Part shown: positions 15,774 through 23,714 of the stretch, in pieces
Position numbering within the stretch: the first letter of the stretch is position 1
Layout: each line of letters opens with the position of its first letter
Source: CAZGMN01 sp964526905
Lineage (GTDB): Bacteria > Acidobacteriota > Aminicenantia > Aminicenantales > Aminicenantaceae
NCBI GenBank assembly: GCA_964526905.1
Contig: CAZGMN010000011.1
Location: 1 to 28,231, forward strand
DNA length: 28,231 nt
Direction: 5' to 3'
Notes under the pieces: generated by a model
Databases searched by the model: none
What the model saw: only the letters and a program-made list of their open reading frames with translations
Told to the model about the DNA's origin: nothing
Made by a program: the position numbers and the translations under genes

Positions 15774-17066
15774 ATGAAGTGGGTTTATATCGAGGACATC
15801 GCTGATTACAAAGATCAGCAAGTTGAGCTCAGGGGATGGGTCTATAATAAGCGCTCGAGCGGAAAAGTGCGCTTTCTGCTCATCAGGGATGGGACAGGGA
15901 TCCTTCAGGCAACAATCTTCAGCGAAGAAAAGGAGCATCCCCTCTTTCAGAAGTTTGATGCCTTAACTCAAGAGTCCTCAATCATTGTCCGCGGCAAAGT
16001 CAGGGAGGATAAGCGGGCTCCTGGCGGCTTTGAGCTGAAGATCGAGGAGATTGAAGTCATTCAGATCGCCAACGATTATCCCATCACGCCCAAAGAGCAC
16101 AGCACGCCATTTTTGATGGAGCACCGCCATCTCTGGCTCCGCTCGCAAAAGCAGCATGCCGTTCTCCAGGTCAGGGCCGAAGTTGTCAAAGCCATCCGCG
16201 ATTTTTTTGACGGCAGGGGCTTCAGGCTGATGGACACCCCGATTCTGACTCCAAGCGCCTGCGAAGGCACGACCACCCTATTCGAGACAGAATATTTTGA
16301 CCAGAAAGCCTATCTCAGCCAGAGCGGTCAGCTCTATAACGAAGCTACAGCCATGGCTTTCGGCAAAGTCTACTGCTTTGGGCCGACATTCAGGGCGGAA
16401 AGGTCAAAAACGCGCAAGCACTTGATCGAATTCTGGATGGTTGAGCCTGAAGTGGCCTTTGCCACTCTCGAAGACACGGTCGAGCTTGGACAAGACCTCA
16501 TTGTTGATATCGTCGAGCGCGTCTTGGAAAAAAGAAGGAGAGAGCTCGAAGTTCTGGAAAGGGACACAAAGCCTCTGGAGCGGGTGAAGAAGCCTTTTCC
16601 TCGGCTGACTTACGACGAGGCCTGCAAGAAGCTCAAAGAAAAAGGCTCGAAGATGGAATGGGGCGATGATTTTGGCTCACCTGAAGAAACGCTGATGTCG
16701 GAAATCTACGGCATCCCTGTCTGCATCACTCATTTCCCGGCTAAGGTCAAGGCATTCTACATGCAGCCTGACGAAAAGCGGCCGGATTTGGTTCTGGGTG
16801 TGGATATCCTCGCTTCAGAAGGATATGGAGAGATTATTGGCGGCGGGCAGCGCATCCACGACTTAGAGCTTCTTGAAAAGAAGATCAAAGAGTTCAACCT
16901 TCCCCGCGAGGCTTACCAGTGGTACCTGGATTTGAGAAGATACGGCTCTGTTCCTCACGCAGGGTTCGGGTTGGGCATAGAGAGAACCGTTGCTTGGATT
17001 TGCAAGATAAAGCATATCAGGGAAACCATTCCCTTCCCCCGCCTCCTCTACCGCATCTATCCCTGA
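15774..17066 (+). CDS. asnS: Asparaginyl-tRNA synthetase
   Basis: A 430-residue class IIb aminoacyl-tRNA synthetase. An N-terminal OB-fold anticodon-binding domain (about 1-100; QQVELRGWVYNKRSSGKVRFLLIRDGTG) is followed by the class II core: EHRHLWLRSQ, the segment DTPILTPSACEGTTTLFET, motif 2 FRAERSKTRKHLIEFWMVEPE, and motif 3 GFGLGIERTVAWICKI near the C-terminus. It charges tRNA-Asn with asparagine in the cytoplasm. AsnRS rather than AspRS is indicated by length and by the AEGTTT-like and EFWMVEPE motifs typical of the bacterial and archaeal-type AsnRS. Start choice: an upstream in-frame GTG at 15732 lies within or before the promoter and is not homologous; MKWVYIEDIADYK at 15774 is the natural start. 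It is a stand-alone transcription unit. Confidence 0.93.
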   Translation: MKWVYIEDIADYKDQQVELRGWVYNKRSSGKVRFLLIRDGTGILQATIFSEEKEHPLFQKFDALTQESSIIVRGKVREDKRAPGGFELKIEEIEVIQIANDYPITPKEHSTPFLMEHRHLWLRSQKQHAVLQVRAEVVKAIRDFFDGRGFRLMDTPILTPSACEGTTTLFETEYFDQKAYLSQSGQLYNEATAMAFGKVYCFGPTFRAERSKTRKHLIEFWMVEPEVAFATLEDTVELGQDLIVDIVERVLEKRRRELEVLERDTKPLERVKKPFPRLTYDEACKKLKEKGSKMEWGDDFGSPEETLMSEIYGIPVCITHFPAKVKAFYMQPDEKRPDLVLGVDILASEGYGEIIGGGQRIHDLELLEKKIKEFNLPREAYQWYLDLRRYGSVPHAGFGLGIERTVAWICKIKHIRETIPFPRLLYRIYP

Positions 17067-17130
17067 GATTTCTGTCTGAGATGAAAACTTTCAACCAGAG
17101 ATTTGCTGCCTTTTCAGCTTGATGAAACTC

Positions 17131-17159
17131 TTGGAATGAGGAAGTGCTTGACATATAAT
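17131..17159 (+). promoter_or_regulatory. Possible promoter of the sulfatase-superfamily gene
   Basis: TTGGAA (17131-17136), 17-nt spacer, TATAAT (17154-17159); a TTGACA hexamer overlaps the spacer and -10 region (17148-17153). The leader would be about 95 nt and contain the hairpin at 17210-17246. It lies in the 194-nt gap between asnS and the next gene, where no further gene is seen. Confidence 0.45.
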
Positions 17160-17209
17160 TACAGTTGAAAATTTTAAATTGCGGTAATGAGATAATAATC
17201 AAAAAAAAT

Positions 17210-17249
17210 AACTCCGATTCCAGACGGCTATCAGGGCCGAAGAGTTTTT
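17210..17249 (+). promoter_or_regulatory. Hairpin with T-run in the leader of the sulfatase-superfamily gene
   Basis: An AACTC/GAGTT outer stem (17210-17214 with 17242-17246) encloses a CGGC/GCCG inner stem. The outer stem ends in five T, 11 nt before the ATG at 17261. The shape resembles a weak terminator or attenuator. No clear Shine-Dalgarno is present apart from GAAGAG, which lies inside the stem. Confidence 0.35.
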
Positions 17250-17260
17250 AAAATTAAAAA

Positions 17261-19429
17261 ATGACAGAATATTCAAAAAAAAGGAAAAGAAATATATTTC
17301 GTTCTAGCTCTTTGATTCTTTTATTGCTTCTTTTCCTGAACACACTTCTGGGCGCCTATCCTTCTTATTTCAAAAATAATGAAGAAAAAGAGAGGCTCAA
17401 CCTGCTTCTCATCACTATTGACACCTTAAGAGCCGACCGGGTGAGCTGCTACAGCCATGAGCACCTCAAGACACCTCTTTTCGACAGCCTGGCCGAAAAG
17501 GGAGTATTGTTTTCGAGAGCCTTTGCCCATGCTCCCATCACTCTAACTTCTCATGCCAGTATTCTTTTAGGCACGACTCCCCTGCGTCACGGGGTCCATG
17601 ACAACGCAAATTTTGTCGTCAAAAAAGATTTCTTGACCCTCGCCGAGTATTTAAAGAATTACGGCTACTCCACCGCAGCTTTTATCGGAGGATATCCCCT
17701 GGATTCAAGGTTTGGGCTCGACCAGGGCTTTGACCTCTACGACGATGAATACGGCGATCAGAGCCCACAGAAACGAGCTTACAAGGAGAGAAAAGCTGAG
17801 GTTGTTGTTAGAAGAGCTCTCGACTGGCTGAAAAGCCAGAAATCTCCCTGGTTTCTATGGGTCCATTGTTATGACCCTCATAATCCTTATGAGCCTCCAG
17901 AACCGTACAAAACACTGTATAAAAATCAAGTCTATGATGGAGAAGTGGCCTATGTTGATTCTGAGCTGGAAAAGCTCATTAACTACTTGAAAGAAAATAA
18001 ACTTTTTGAAAAGACCATGGTCTTCTTCACCGCAGACCACGGAGAATCCCTGGGGCAGCATGGAGAAGAGACCCACGGCTATCTCGCCTACAATACAACG
18101 CTCTGGGTTCCGCTCATCATCTGTATCCCTGGCTTGAAACCGGGAAGAGTCGAGCAGCAGACAGCCCACATCGATATTTTCCCTACTGTCTGCGATGTCT
18201 TAAAAATTGAAAAACCATCATTTCTCCAGGGAATCTCTCTTCTGCCGGCTATCCATGGCAAAAGACTTCCTGCAAGAGCAATTTATTTTGAATGCCTTTA
18301 TCCCTACTACAGCAGAGGATGGGCTCCTCTCTATGGATATATTCAAGGCAATGAAAAGTTTGTTGATTCCCCCCTTCCTGAACTCTATGATTTAGAGAAA
18401 GACTTTGACGAACACAAAAACCTTATTTCCGGAAAAACTATAAATAAATACAAAGAAAAACTCTCTCAGCTGACCAAAGGACAATCTCCTCTTGAAAGTT
18501 TCAAGGACGAGAAGAGACTCGACCGGGAATCGCTCCAAAAATTGAGAAGTCTGGGATATATTTCCAGCCCTCAGGTCTCAAAAAAAGAGAAGTACGGCCC
18601 AGAGGATGATGTCAAAGCTCTCCTTCCCTACCATAATAAATCAATCGAAGCCGCCAACCTTTATGAGAGAGGGAAGAAAAAAGAGGCGATCGAGTATCTG
18701 GAAAAAATCCTTGCGGAAAGAAAGGATATCGACATCGCTTATTCCACACTTGCTGATCTTTATAAAGAAGAGGGAAGAACTAACGATGCTCTTGAGGTTC
18801 TCCGCAGAGGAATTGAAGTCCTTCCTTCCAGCTACGAAATCCTGTCCAGACAGATCAATTTTCTGCTGGAAGCCCGCCGTTTCGATAATGTCATCCAGAT
18901 CATCAACGCCAGCAGCCTGCCTCAAATCGAGAACGATCCTGATGCCTGGAATGAGCTGGGAATTGCTTATATGAGCAAAGGGGATTTCAAAAAGGCAGAG
19001 GATGTCTTTGAAAAGGCCATTTCATTGGACGACGGATATTCTTTTTCTTACCAGAATCTGGGAAGCCTCTATTTCTCTATCTTCCTTAAAAACAAAGAGA
19101 TCAGCTCATACCAAAAATCGCTCGACTATTATAAAAAGGCAATCGAACTCGAGCCTGGTGACGCTTCAGCCTATAACGGCCTGGGAGCTGTCTACTTGCA
19201 GGGCGGCAATCTTGAAGGAGCAATTTACTGCTTGGGAAAAGCATTAGAACTGAAGCCCGATTACGGCTTGGCGGTCTATAATCTTGGCTTGGCTTATTTC
19301 AATGCTGGCAAATTGGACAAAGCTTACGAATACTTTGTCCGTTTTAAAGAGAAATACTCCCGCCTTCTCTCTCCGGCCCAAATGAGGGAATTGGAGTCCC
19401 TGATTGAAAAGTGCAACATAAGACGATGA
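17261..19429 (+). CDS. Sulfatase/alkaline-phosphatase-superfamily protein with C-terminal TPR repeats, lacking the formylglycine site
   Basis: A 722-residue protein. Signal or anchor segment at about 15-33; superfamily domain about 45-440; TPR repeats from about 455 to 715 (for example DAWNELGIAYMSKGDFKKAEDVFEKA). Metal-site signatures are present: LLITIDTLRADR with D54, and FFTADHGESLGQHGE with D259 and H260, then H272. At the nucleophile position of sulfatases (C/S-x-P-S-R) it reads T94-L-T-S-H98, so the Cys or Ser converted to formylglycine is absent. A Thr nucleophile is typical of the phosphatase or phosphotransferase branches of the superfamily, so a role as phosphodiesterase or phosphoglycerol-type transferase, or loss of catalysis, is more likely than sulfatase. 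It is exported or membrane-anchored. It is a single gene behind a structured leader. The substrate is unknown. Confidence 0.87.
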   Translation: MTEYSKKRKRNIFRSSSLILLLLLFLNTLLGAYPSYFKNNEEKERLNLLLITIDTLRADRVSCYSHEHLKTPLFDSLAEKGVLFSRAFAHAPITLTSHASILLGTTPLRHGVHDNANFVVKKDFLTLAEYLKNYGYSTAAFIGGYPLDSRFGLDQGFDLYDDEYGDQSPQKRAYKERKAEVVVRRALDWLKSQKSPWFLWVHCYDPHNPYEPPEPYKTLYKNQVYDGEVAYVDSELEKLINYLKENKLFEKTMVFFTADHGESLGQHGEETHGYLAYNTTLWVPLIICIPGLKPGRVEQQTAHIDIFPTVCDVLKIEKPSFLQGISLLPAIHGKRLPARAIYFECLYPYYSRGWAPLYGYIQGNEKFVDSPLPELYDLEKDFDEHKNLISGKTINKYKEKLSQLTKGQSPLESFKDEKRLDRESLQKLRSLGYISSPQVSKKEKYGPEDDVKALLPYHNKSIEAANLYERGKKKEAIEYLEKILAERKDIDIAYSTLADLYKEEGRTNDALEVLRRGIEVLPSSYEILSRQINFLLEARRFDNVIQIINASSLPQIENDPDAWNELGIAYMSKGDFKKAEDVFEKAISLDDGYSFSYQNLGSLYFSIFLKNKEISSYQKSLDYYKKAIELEPGDASAYNGLGAVYLQGGNLEGAIYCLGKALELKPDYGLAVYNLGLAYFNAGKLDKAYEYFVRFKEKYSRLLSPAQMRELESLIEKCNIRR

Positions 19430-19513
19430 GTCAGTTTATTGGATGATAATAAAGTTCAGTGTTTCCTCTTTGCTTTTTTCTGATGATTATTCGCCATCCC
19501 TAATCGACGCCTG

Positions 19514-20833
19514 ATGAATAAAGTCGCCTTGATCAGCTTTGGCTGCGCCAAAAACCTTGTTGACAGCGAAGTCATGCTCGGACTCCTGGACAGGGCTGGT
19601 TACACCTTTGTCTCCGACCCAACTGAAGCCAACATTGTCATCCTCAACACCTGCGGCTTCATTGAGCCAGCCAAAGAAGAAGCCCGCAACGCTCTTAAAG
19701 AAGCCGCTGCGCTCAAACGAAAGTCAAAAGAAAAAAGAGTCATTGCCGTCGGCTGTTATGTGGAAAGATATAGAAACTTTCTGGCTGCAGAATATCCTGA
19801 AATCGACCTCTGGCTCGGGGTCAATGATTTCGATAAGATTGTGCAAGCCGTAGAGGGAAAACCATTTTTAAAATCAGAAAGCTGCTTCCTCTACGACCAC
19901 ACTTTTCCCCGCCTCGTCCAGACTCCTCCCTCATGGGCTTATGTCAAGATATCCGAAGGCTGTTCCCATCAGTGCTCATTCTGTGCCATTCCCTTGATCA
20001 AAGGGCCCTACCGCTCCCGCCCCATCGCCTCCATCTTTCAGGAAGTTGAAGAGCTATGTTCCCGCGGAGTCAAGGAAATCAACCTTGTCTCCCAGGATAC
20101 AACTTATTACGGCCGCGACCTGGGCCTTGAAGATGGATTGACTTCTCTCCTCAGCCAGCTCCTCTCTATTCAGAAGCTTGAATGGATGCGCATCCTCTAC
20201 GGTTATCCCGAAGAAATCAGCGATTCTCTTCTTGAAATCATGAAGGAGAAAAGAATCTGCTCGTATCTTGACATCCCCTTCCAGCATTCCCATGCCAAGG
20301 TCATAAAAAAAATGAAAAGGGCAATGGACGGCGAGAGGGCGCTGAAGCTCATCCGGAAAATTAGAGAAAGACTTCCTGATGTTGCCCTGCGGACATCGCT
20401 CATTGTCGGATTTCCCGAGGAGGGAAAAGAGGAATTCGATGACCTGGAAAGGTTTGTCTGGGAGTCAAGATTCGACCATCTCGGCGTCTTCAGCTATTCA
20501 AGAGAAGAAGGGACAGAGTGCTTTGCTCTCGGTGACCCTGTTAAGGAAAGTGTCAAGAAAAAAAGGAAGGATAGAATAATGGAGCTGCAGATGGTCATCT
20601 CCGAGGAAAACAATAAGAAATATTTAAAAAAGAAAATCGACGTCCTGATTGAAGGAGTGCTGAAAGGAAATCCCGACTTGCTGGTCGGCCGCGGCCAATT
20701 CCAAGCCCCTGAAGTGGATGGCGTCATTCTCATCGATTCCCCTGATAAACCGTCAGAGGCTGTCAATACCATCCGCAAGGTTGAAATCACAGGCTGGGAT
20801 GTATATGATTTATACGGAAAACTAGCCAGATGA
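19514..20833 (+). CDS. rimO: Ribosomal protein S12 (Asp) methylthiotransferase RimO
   Basis: A 439-residue radical SAM methylthiotransferase. The N-terminal UPF0004 domain has C11 (FGCAKNLVDSEVM), C47 (NTCGF) and C81 (VGCY), the three ligands of the auxiliary cluster. The radical SAM motif CSHQCSFC gives C150, C154 and C157. A C-terminal TRAM-like domain contains VLIEGVLKGNPDLLVGRGQFQAPEVDG. The GCAKNxVDSE opening and the QAPEVDG ending point to RimO rather than MiaB. It adds a methylthio group to an Asp of ribosomal protein S12, using two SAM molecules. First gene of a seven-gene plus-strand operon; no clear Shine-Dalgarno precedes the ATG. Its last codons overlap the pgpA start (ATGA). Confidence 0.93.
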   Translation: MNKVALISFGCAKNLVDSEVMLGLLDRAGYTFVSDPTEANIVILNTCGFIEPAKEEARNALKEAAALKRKSKEKRVIAVGCYVERYRNFLAAEYPEIDLWLGVNDFDKIVQAVEGKPFLKSESCFLYDHTFPRLVQTPPSWAYVKISEGCSHQCSFCAIPLIKGPYRSRPIASIFQEVEELCSRGVKEINLVSQDTTYYGRDLGLEDGLTSLLSQLLSIQKLEWMRILYGYPEEISDSLLEIMKEKRICSYLDIPFQHSHAKVIKKMKRAMDGERALKLIRKIRERLPDVALRTSLIVGFPEEGKEEFDDLERFVWESRFDHLGVFSYSREEGTECFALGDPVKESVKKKRKDRIMELQMVISEENNKKYLKKKIDVLIEGVLKGNPDLLVGRGQFQAPEVDGVILIDSPDKPSEAVNTIRKVEITGWDVYDLYGKLAR

Positions 20834-21285
20834 AATTCATTTCAAAAACGGTTGCCACCTTCTTCGGAGTCGGCTATCTCCCGCTCGCTCCAGGGACCTG
20901 GGCAAGCATGATTATCGTTGTCCTCTATAAGCTCTGCCTCCATAAGCTGAGCTGGCCGCTCTATCTCCTCATCCTTTTCTTCTTTTTTCTTGCCGGCACA
21001 TTTGCTTCCACAAGTTACTCTTCAGAGTTGAATGATAAAGACCCGAGAAAAATCGTGGTTGATGAAGCAGTTGGCCAGATGCTCGTTCTTTTTCGGATGA
21101 AAGAGGGCTGGCTTTTGCTGCTGGCGAGTTTCCTCATCTTTCGTTTCTTCGATGTCGTCAAAATCTATCCTATAAAGAAAGCCGAGGCTCTTCCCCAAGG
21201 ATGGGGAATCATGATGGATGACATCGTCGCTGCCGTCTATGCCGGAATCATTGTTCATCTTTATTTACTTATACGAGGGCAATAA
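20830..21285 (+). CDS. pgpA: Phosphatidylglycerophosphatase A
   Basis: A 151-residue integral membrane protein. It opens with FGVGYLPLAPGTWASM, the PgpA signature, followed by hydrophobic helices (YLLILFFFFLAGTFAST and others) and the acidic motif DPRKIVVDEAVGQML, which carries the Mg-binding residues. The C-terminal GWGIMMDDIVAAVYAGI is also family-typical. It removes the phosphate from phosphatidylglycerol phosphate to make phosphatidylglycerol at the inner membrane. Start overlaps the rimO stop by 4 nt. plsY and gpsA downstream act earlier in the same phospholipid route. Confidence 0.92.
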   Translation: MKFISKTVATFFGVGYLPLAPGTWASMIIVVLYKLCLHKLSWPLYLLILFFFFLAGTFASTSYSSELNDKDPRKIVVDEAVGQMLVLFRMKEGWLLLLASFLIFRFFDVVKIYPIKKAEALPQGWGIMMDDIVAAVYAGIIVHLYLLIRGQ

Positions 21286-21290
21286 ATAAA

Positions 21291-22568
21291 ATGACCGCCA
21301 CCAAGAGGCTCACAGTCGAGATCATGGCCGTAGGCTCAGAACTCCTCACCCCTTACTTTCAGGACACAAATTCCCTCTACCTGACAGAACGCTTGAATGA
21401 GCTGGGGATGGAAGTCAATTATAAGACAATTGTCAGCGATAGCTGGGATGAGCTTCTCCTGGGTATCAACCAGGCTCTCTCCAGAGCAGATCTGGTTTTG
21501 GCTATCGGGGGCCTTGGGCCGACAAGGGATGACCGAACTCGAGAAGCTTTTGCCGCGGCTCTGGAGCGGAAGCTTGTCTTTAAAAAGGAGCTTCTGCGGA
21601 AAATCAAAGCGAGGTTTCAGCGCCGAGGGCTCTCTATGCCTGCAGTCAATAAGAAACAGGCCTACATCATCGACGGTGCACAAGTTCTGGAGAATAGAAA
21701 CGGCACCGCTCCTGGCCTCTGGCTCGAGACGGGAATGAAGACAATCGTCCTCCTCCCCGGCCCACCTCATGAGCTCAAGCCCATGTTCGACTATGCGGTA
21801 TGGCCTCGCCTTCAAAAGTTCAGAGCAGGCTATGCTGTCCGGAAAGTTTTGAAAATCACTGGCTTGACTGAATCTGTTGTGGAGACTCTCATTTCAGACA
21901 TCTATCCCCAAGATTCTGATTTGAATGTCACCACCCTTGCCTATCCCGGCCAGATCGAACTCCATCTCACCGCTCATTCAAGAGAAAGCCAGCGCCGGGC
22001 AGAAATAAAGGCAGAGAATCTGGCAAAAAAATTTCTAACGAGGCTCAAGGATAACGTTTTTTCTGAGCAGGGTGAAGAGCTTGAGGAAGTTGTGGGAAAG
22101 CTCCTGCGAGATAAGAATAAAACCGTCTCTGTGGCTGAATCCTGCAGCGGCGGCTTCCTCGGGCACCGCATAACGAATGTCTCAGGCAGCTCAGATTACT
22201 TCTTAATGGGAGTTGTCGCTTACAGCAATGAGGCAAAAATGAATATGCTCGGCGTTCGCCCTGAATTGCTCCAGAAGCACGGTGCGGTCAGCTCCCAAGT
22301 TGCCAGAGCTATGGCTGAAGGGATTAGAAAAATATCCTCCTCAACCTTTGGCCTGGCTGTAACCGGAATAGCAGGCCCGAAAGGAGGAACTCCTGAAAAA
22401 CCAGTGGGCCTGGTCTATATCTCCCTGGCCTGGGATAAAGGCTCAGAGGTCTCAAAGAATCTCTTCTTAGGAAAAAGGAAGTCTATAAAATTCCAGTCTA
22501 CTCAAAAGGCACTGGACATGCTTCGCCGCCACCTTCTTCAAAAGCGCAAAAAAAGAAAAGGAGCCTGA
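21291..22568 (+). CDS. cinA: CinA-like nicotinamide-nucleotide amidase / competence-damage inducible protein
   Basis: A 425-residue two-domain CinA. The N-terminal MoCF/COG1058 domain (about 1-170) has VGSELLTPYFQDTNSLYL and GGLGPTRDDRTREA, as in ADP-ribose pyrophosphatase-type CinA. The C-terminal PncC deamidase domain (about 265-420) carries VAESCSGGFLGHRIT with S284 at the catalytic serine position, YSNEAKMNMLGV and AVTGIAGPKGGTPEKPVG. PncC-type enzymes deamidate nicotinamide mononucleotide to recycle NAD. The full-length fusion is the common form outside Enterobacteria. It starts 5 nt after pgpA and ends one base before the TTG start of thpR. Confidence 0.92.
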   Translation: MTATKRLTVEIMAVGSELLTPYFQDTNSLYLTERLNELGMEVNYKTIVSDSWDELLLGINQALSRADLVLAIGGLGPTRDDRTREAFAAALERKLVFKKELLRKIKARFQRRGLSMPAVNKKQAYIIDGAQVLENRNGTAPGLWLETGMKTIVLLPGPPHELKPMFDYAVWPRLQKFRAGYAVRKVLKITGLTESVVETLISDIYPQDSDLNVTTLAYPGQIELHLTAHSRESQRRAEIKAENLAKKFLTRLKDNVFSEQGEELEEVVGKLLRDKNKTVSVAESCSGGFLGHRITNVSGSSDYFLMGVVAYSNEAKMNMLGVRPELLQKHGAVSSQVARAMAEGIRKISSSTFGLAVTGIAGPKGGTPEKPVGLVYISLAWDKGSEVSKNLFLGKRKSIKFQSTQKALDMLRRHLLQKRKKRKGA

Positions 22569-22569
22569 T

Positions 22570-23127
22570 TTGAGAACATTCATCGCCATCAACCTCAATC
22601 CTGAAATAAAGAAAACTCTTATCCAGCTCATCAAAGAGCTGGACACGGGAAATAGAAGCATAAAGTGGGTTGCTGAGCAGGGAATGCATCTCACCCTGAA
22701 ATTCTTGGGTGAAATCGACAGGGAGAAAGTTGCGCAGATCAAAAATGTCTTGAAAAGAATCCTAAAAAAATACCGACCCTTCTCTCTGAGATTCAAAGGC
22801 ACAGGCTCGTTCCCTCCTGGCAAGAAAGCGGCGAGGGTTCTCTGGGTGGGAATCGAGGAAGAGGAATCTTTGGAAAGGCTTCAATCCGAGCTTGAGGCAG
22901 AGCTTGAAAAGATTGGTTTTCCTAAAGAGGAAAGAAGATTTCATCCCCACCTAACGCTGGGAAGAGTCAAATTCCCGTCAGGCCTCGGGCAAACGCTTTC
23001 TCTCCTTGAAAAATATAAGGACCAGACTTTCGGGGAAATGAAAGTGGAGAAAATCACTTTCTTCCAGAGCATTCTTAAGCCGACTGGCGCTGAATATTCC
23101 ATTCTTTCTGAGTTTGAGCTTCGATGA
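22570..23127 (+). CDS. thpR: RNA 2',3'-cyclic phosphodiesterase (2H phosphoesterase, LigT family)
   Basis: A 185-residue protein of the 2H family with both HxTx motifs: H40-L-T42-L in MHLTLKFLGE and H127-L-T129-L in HPHLTLGRVK. The opening RTFIAINLNPEIKK is typical for ThpR. It opens 2',3'-cyclic phosphates on RNA ends, and in vitro it can make 2'-5' RNA links. The start codon is TTG at 22570, directly after the cinA stop; no ATG gives a better N-terminus, so translational coupling is likely. Its stop overlaps the plsY start (ATGA). cinA next to thpR is a common gene pair. Confidence 0.92.
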   Translation: MRTFIAINLNPEIKKTLIQLIKELDTGNRSIKWVAEQGMHLTLKFLGEIDREKVAQIKNVLKRILKKYRPFSLRFKGTGSFPPGKKAARVLWVGIEEEESLERLQSELEAELEKIGFPKEERRFHPHLTLGRVKFPSGLGQTLSLLEKYKDQTFGEMKVEKITFFQSILKPTGAEYSILSEFELR

Positions 23128-23714
23128 AGATATTCTTTGCGGCCTTATCCTACTTTTTCGGTTCAATCCCCTCCGGATACATTATTGTTTATCTTAGCGA
23201 TAAAAAAGATATCAGAAACTTTGGCAGTCAGGCAACAGGAGCGACAAATGTCCTGCGCCTTAAAGGATGGAAATATGCTCTTCCAGTCCTTGCCATAGAT
23301 TTTCTCAAAGGATTTCTTCCCGCCTTTTTGGCTTTGAGAATCTTCAATGACAGAACCTTGGCTCTTATCTGTGCTTTTTTAGCTGTTGTGGGCCACTGTT
23401 TCCCGGCCTATATCCGATTTAAAGGAGGGAAAGGGGTGACAACGACCTTTGGCGCTTACTCGGTCCTGGCCTTTAAACCTTTCCTATGCACTTTGGCGAC
23501 TTTTGGCGCTGTGACCGCCTTCAGCCGTTACGTCTCCCTTGGCTCTCTTCTGGCTGTTTTGAGCTATCCACTCTTTATATTTCTCTTTAAAAAGGAAATC
23601 GAGACTTCTTACCTGGCTTTTGCTCTTTTCATTTTTATCGCCTTCATGCACCGCAGCAACATCAAAAGGCTTATCAAAGGCAAGGAAAGGAAGTTAGGGG
23701 AGAGAATAAGATGA
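23124..23714 (+). CDS. plsY: Acyl-phosphate:glycerol-3-phosphate acyltransferase PlsY
   Basis: A 196-residue polytopic inner-membrane protein with the PlsY motifs: SYFFGSIPSGYIIVYL, NFGSQATGATNVLRLKGW and GHCFPAYIRFKGGKGVTTTFG. These carry the conserved Ser/Arg, the Gly-rich acyl-phosphate site and the KGGKGV loop. It acylates glycerol-3-phosphate with acyl-phosphate in the first step of phospholipid synthesis. Its start overlaps the end of thpR by 4 nt and its end overlaps gpsA by 4 nt. The next gene makes its substrate. Confidence 0.94.
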   Translation: MKIFFAALSYFFGSIPSGYIIVYLSDKKDIRNFGSQATGATNVLRLKGWKYALPVLAIDFLKGFLPAFLALRIFNDRTLALICAFLAVVGHCFPAYIRFKGGKGVTTTFGAYSVLAFKPFLCTLATFGAVTAFSRYVSLGSLLAVLSYPLFIFLFKKEIETSYLAFALFIFIAFMHRSNIKRLIKGKERKLGERIR

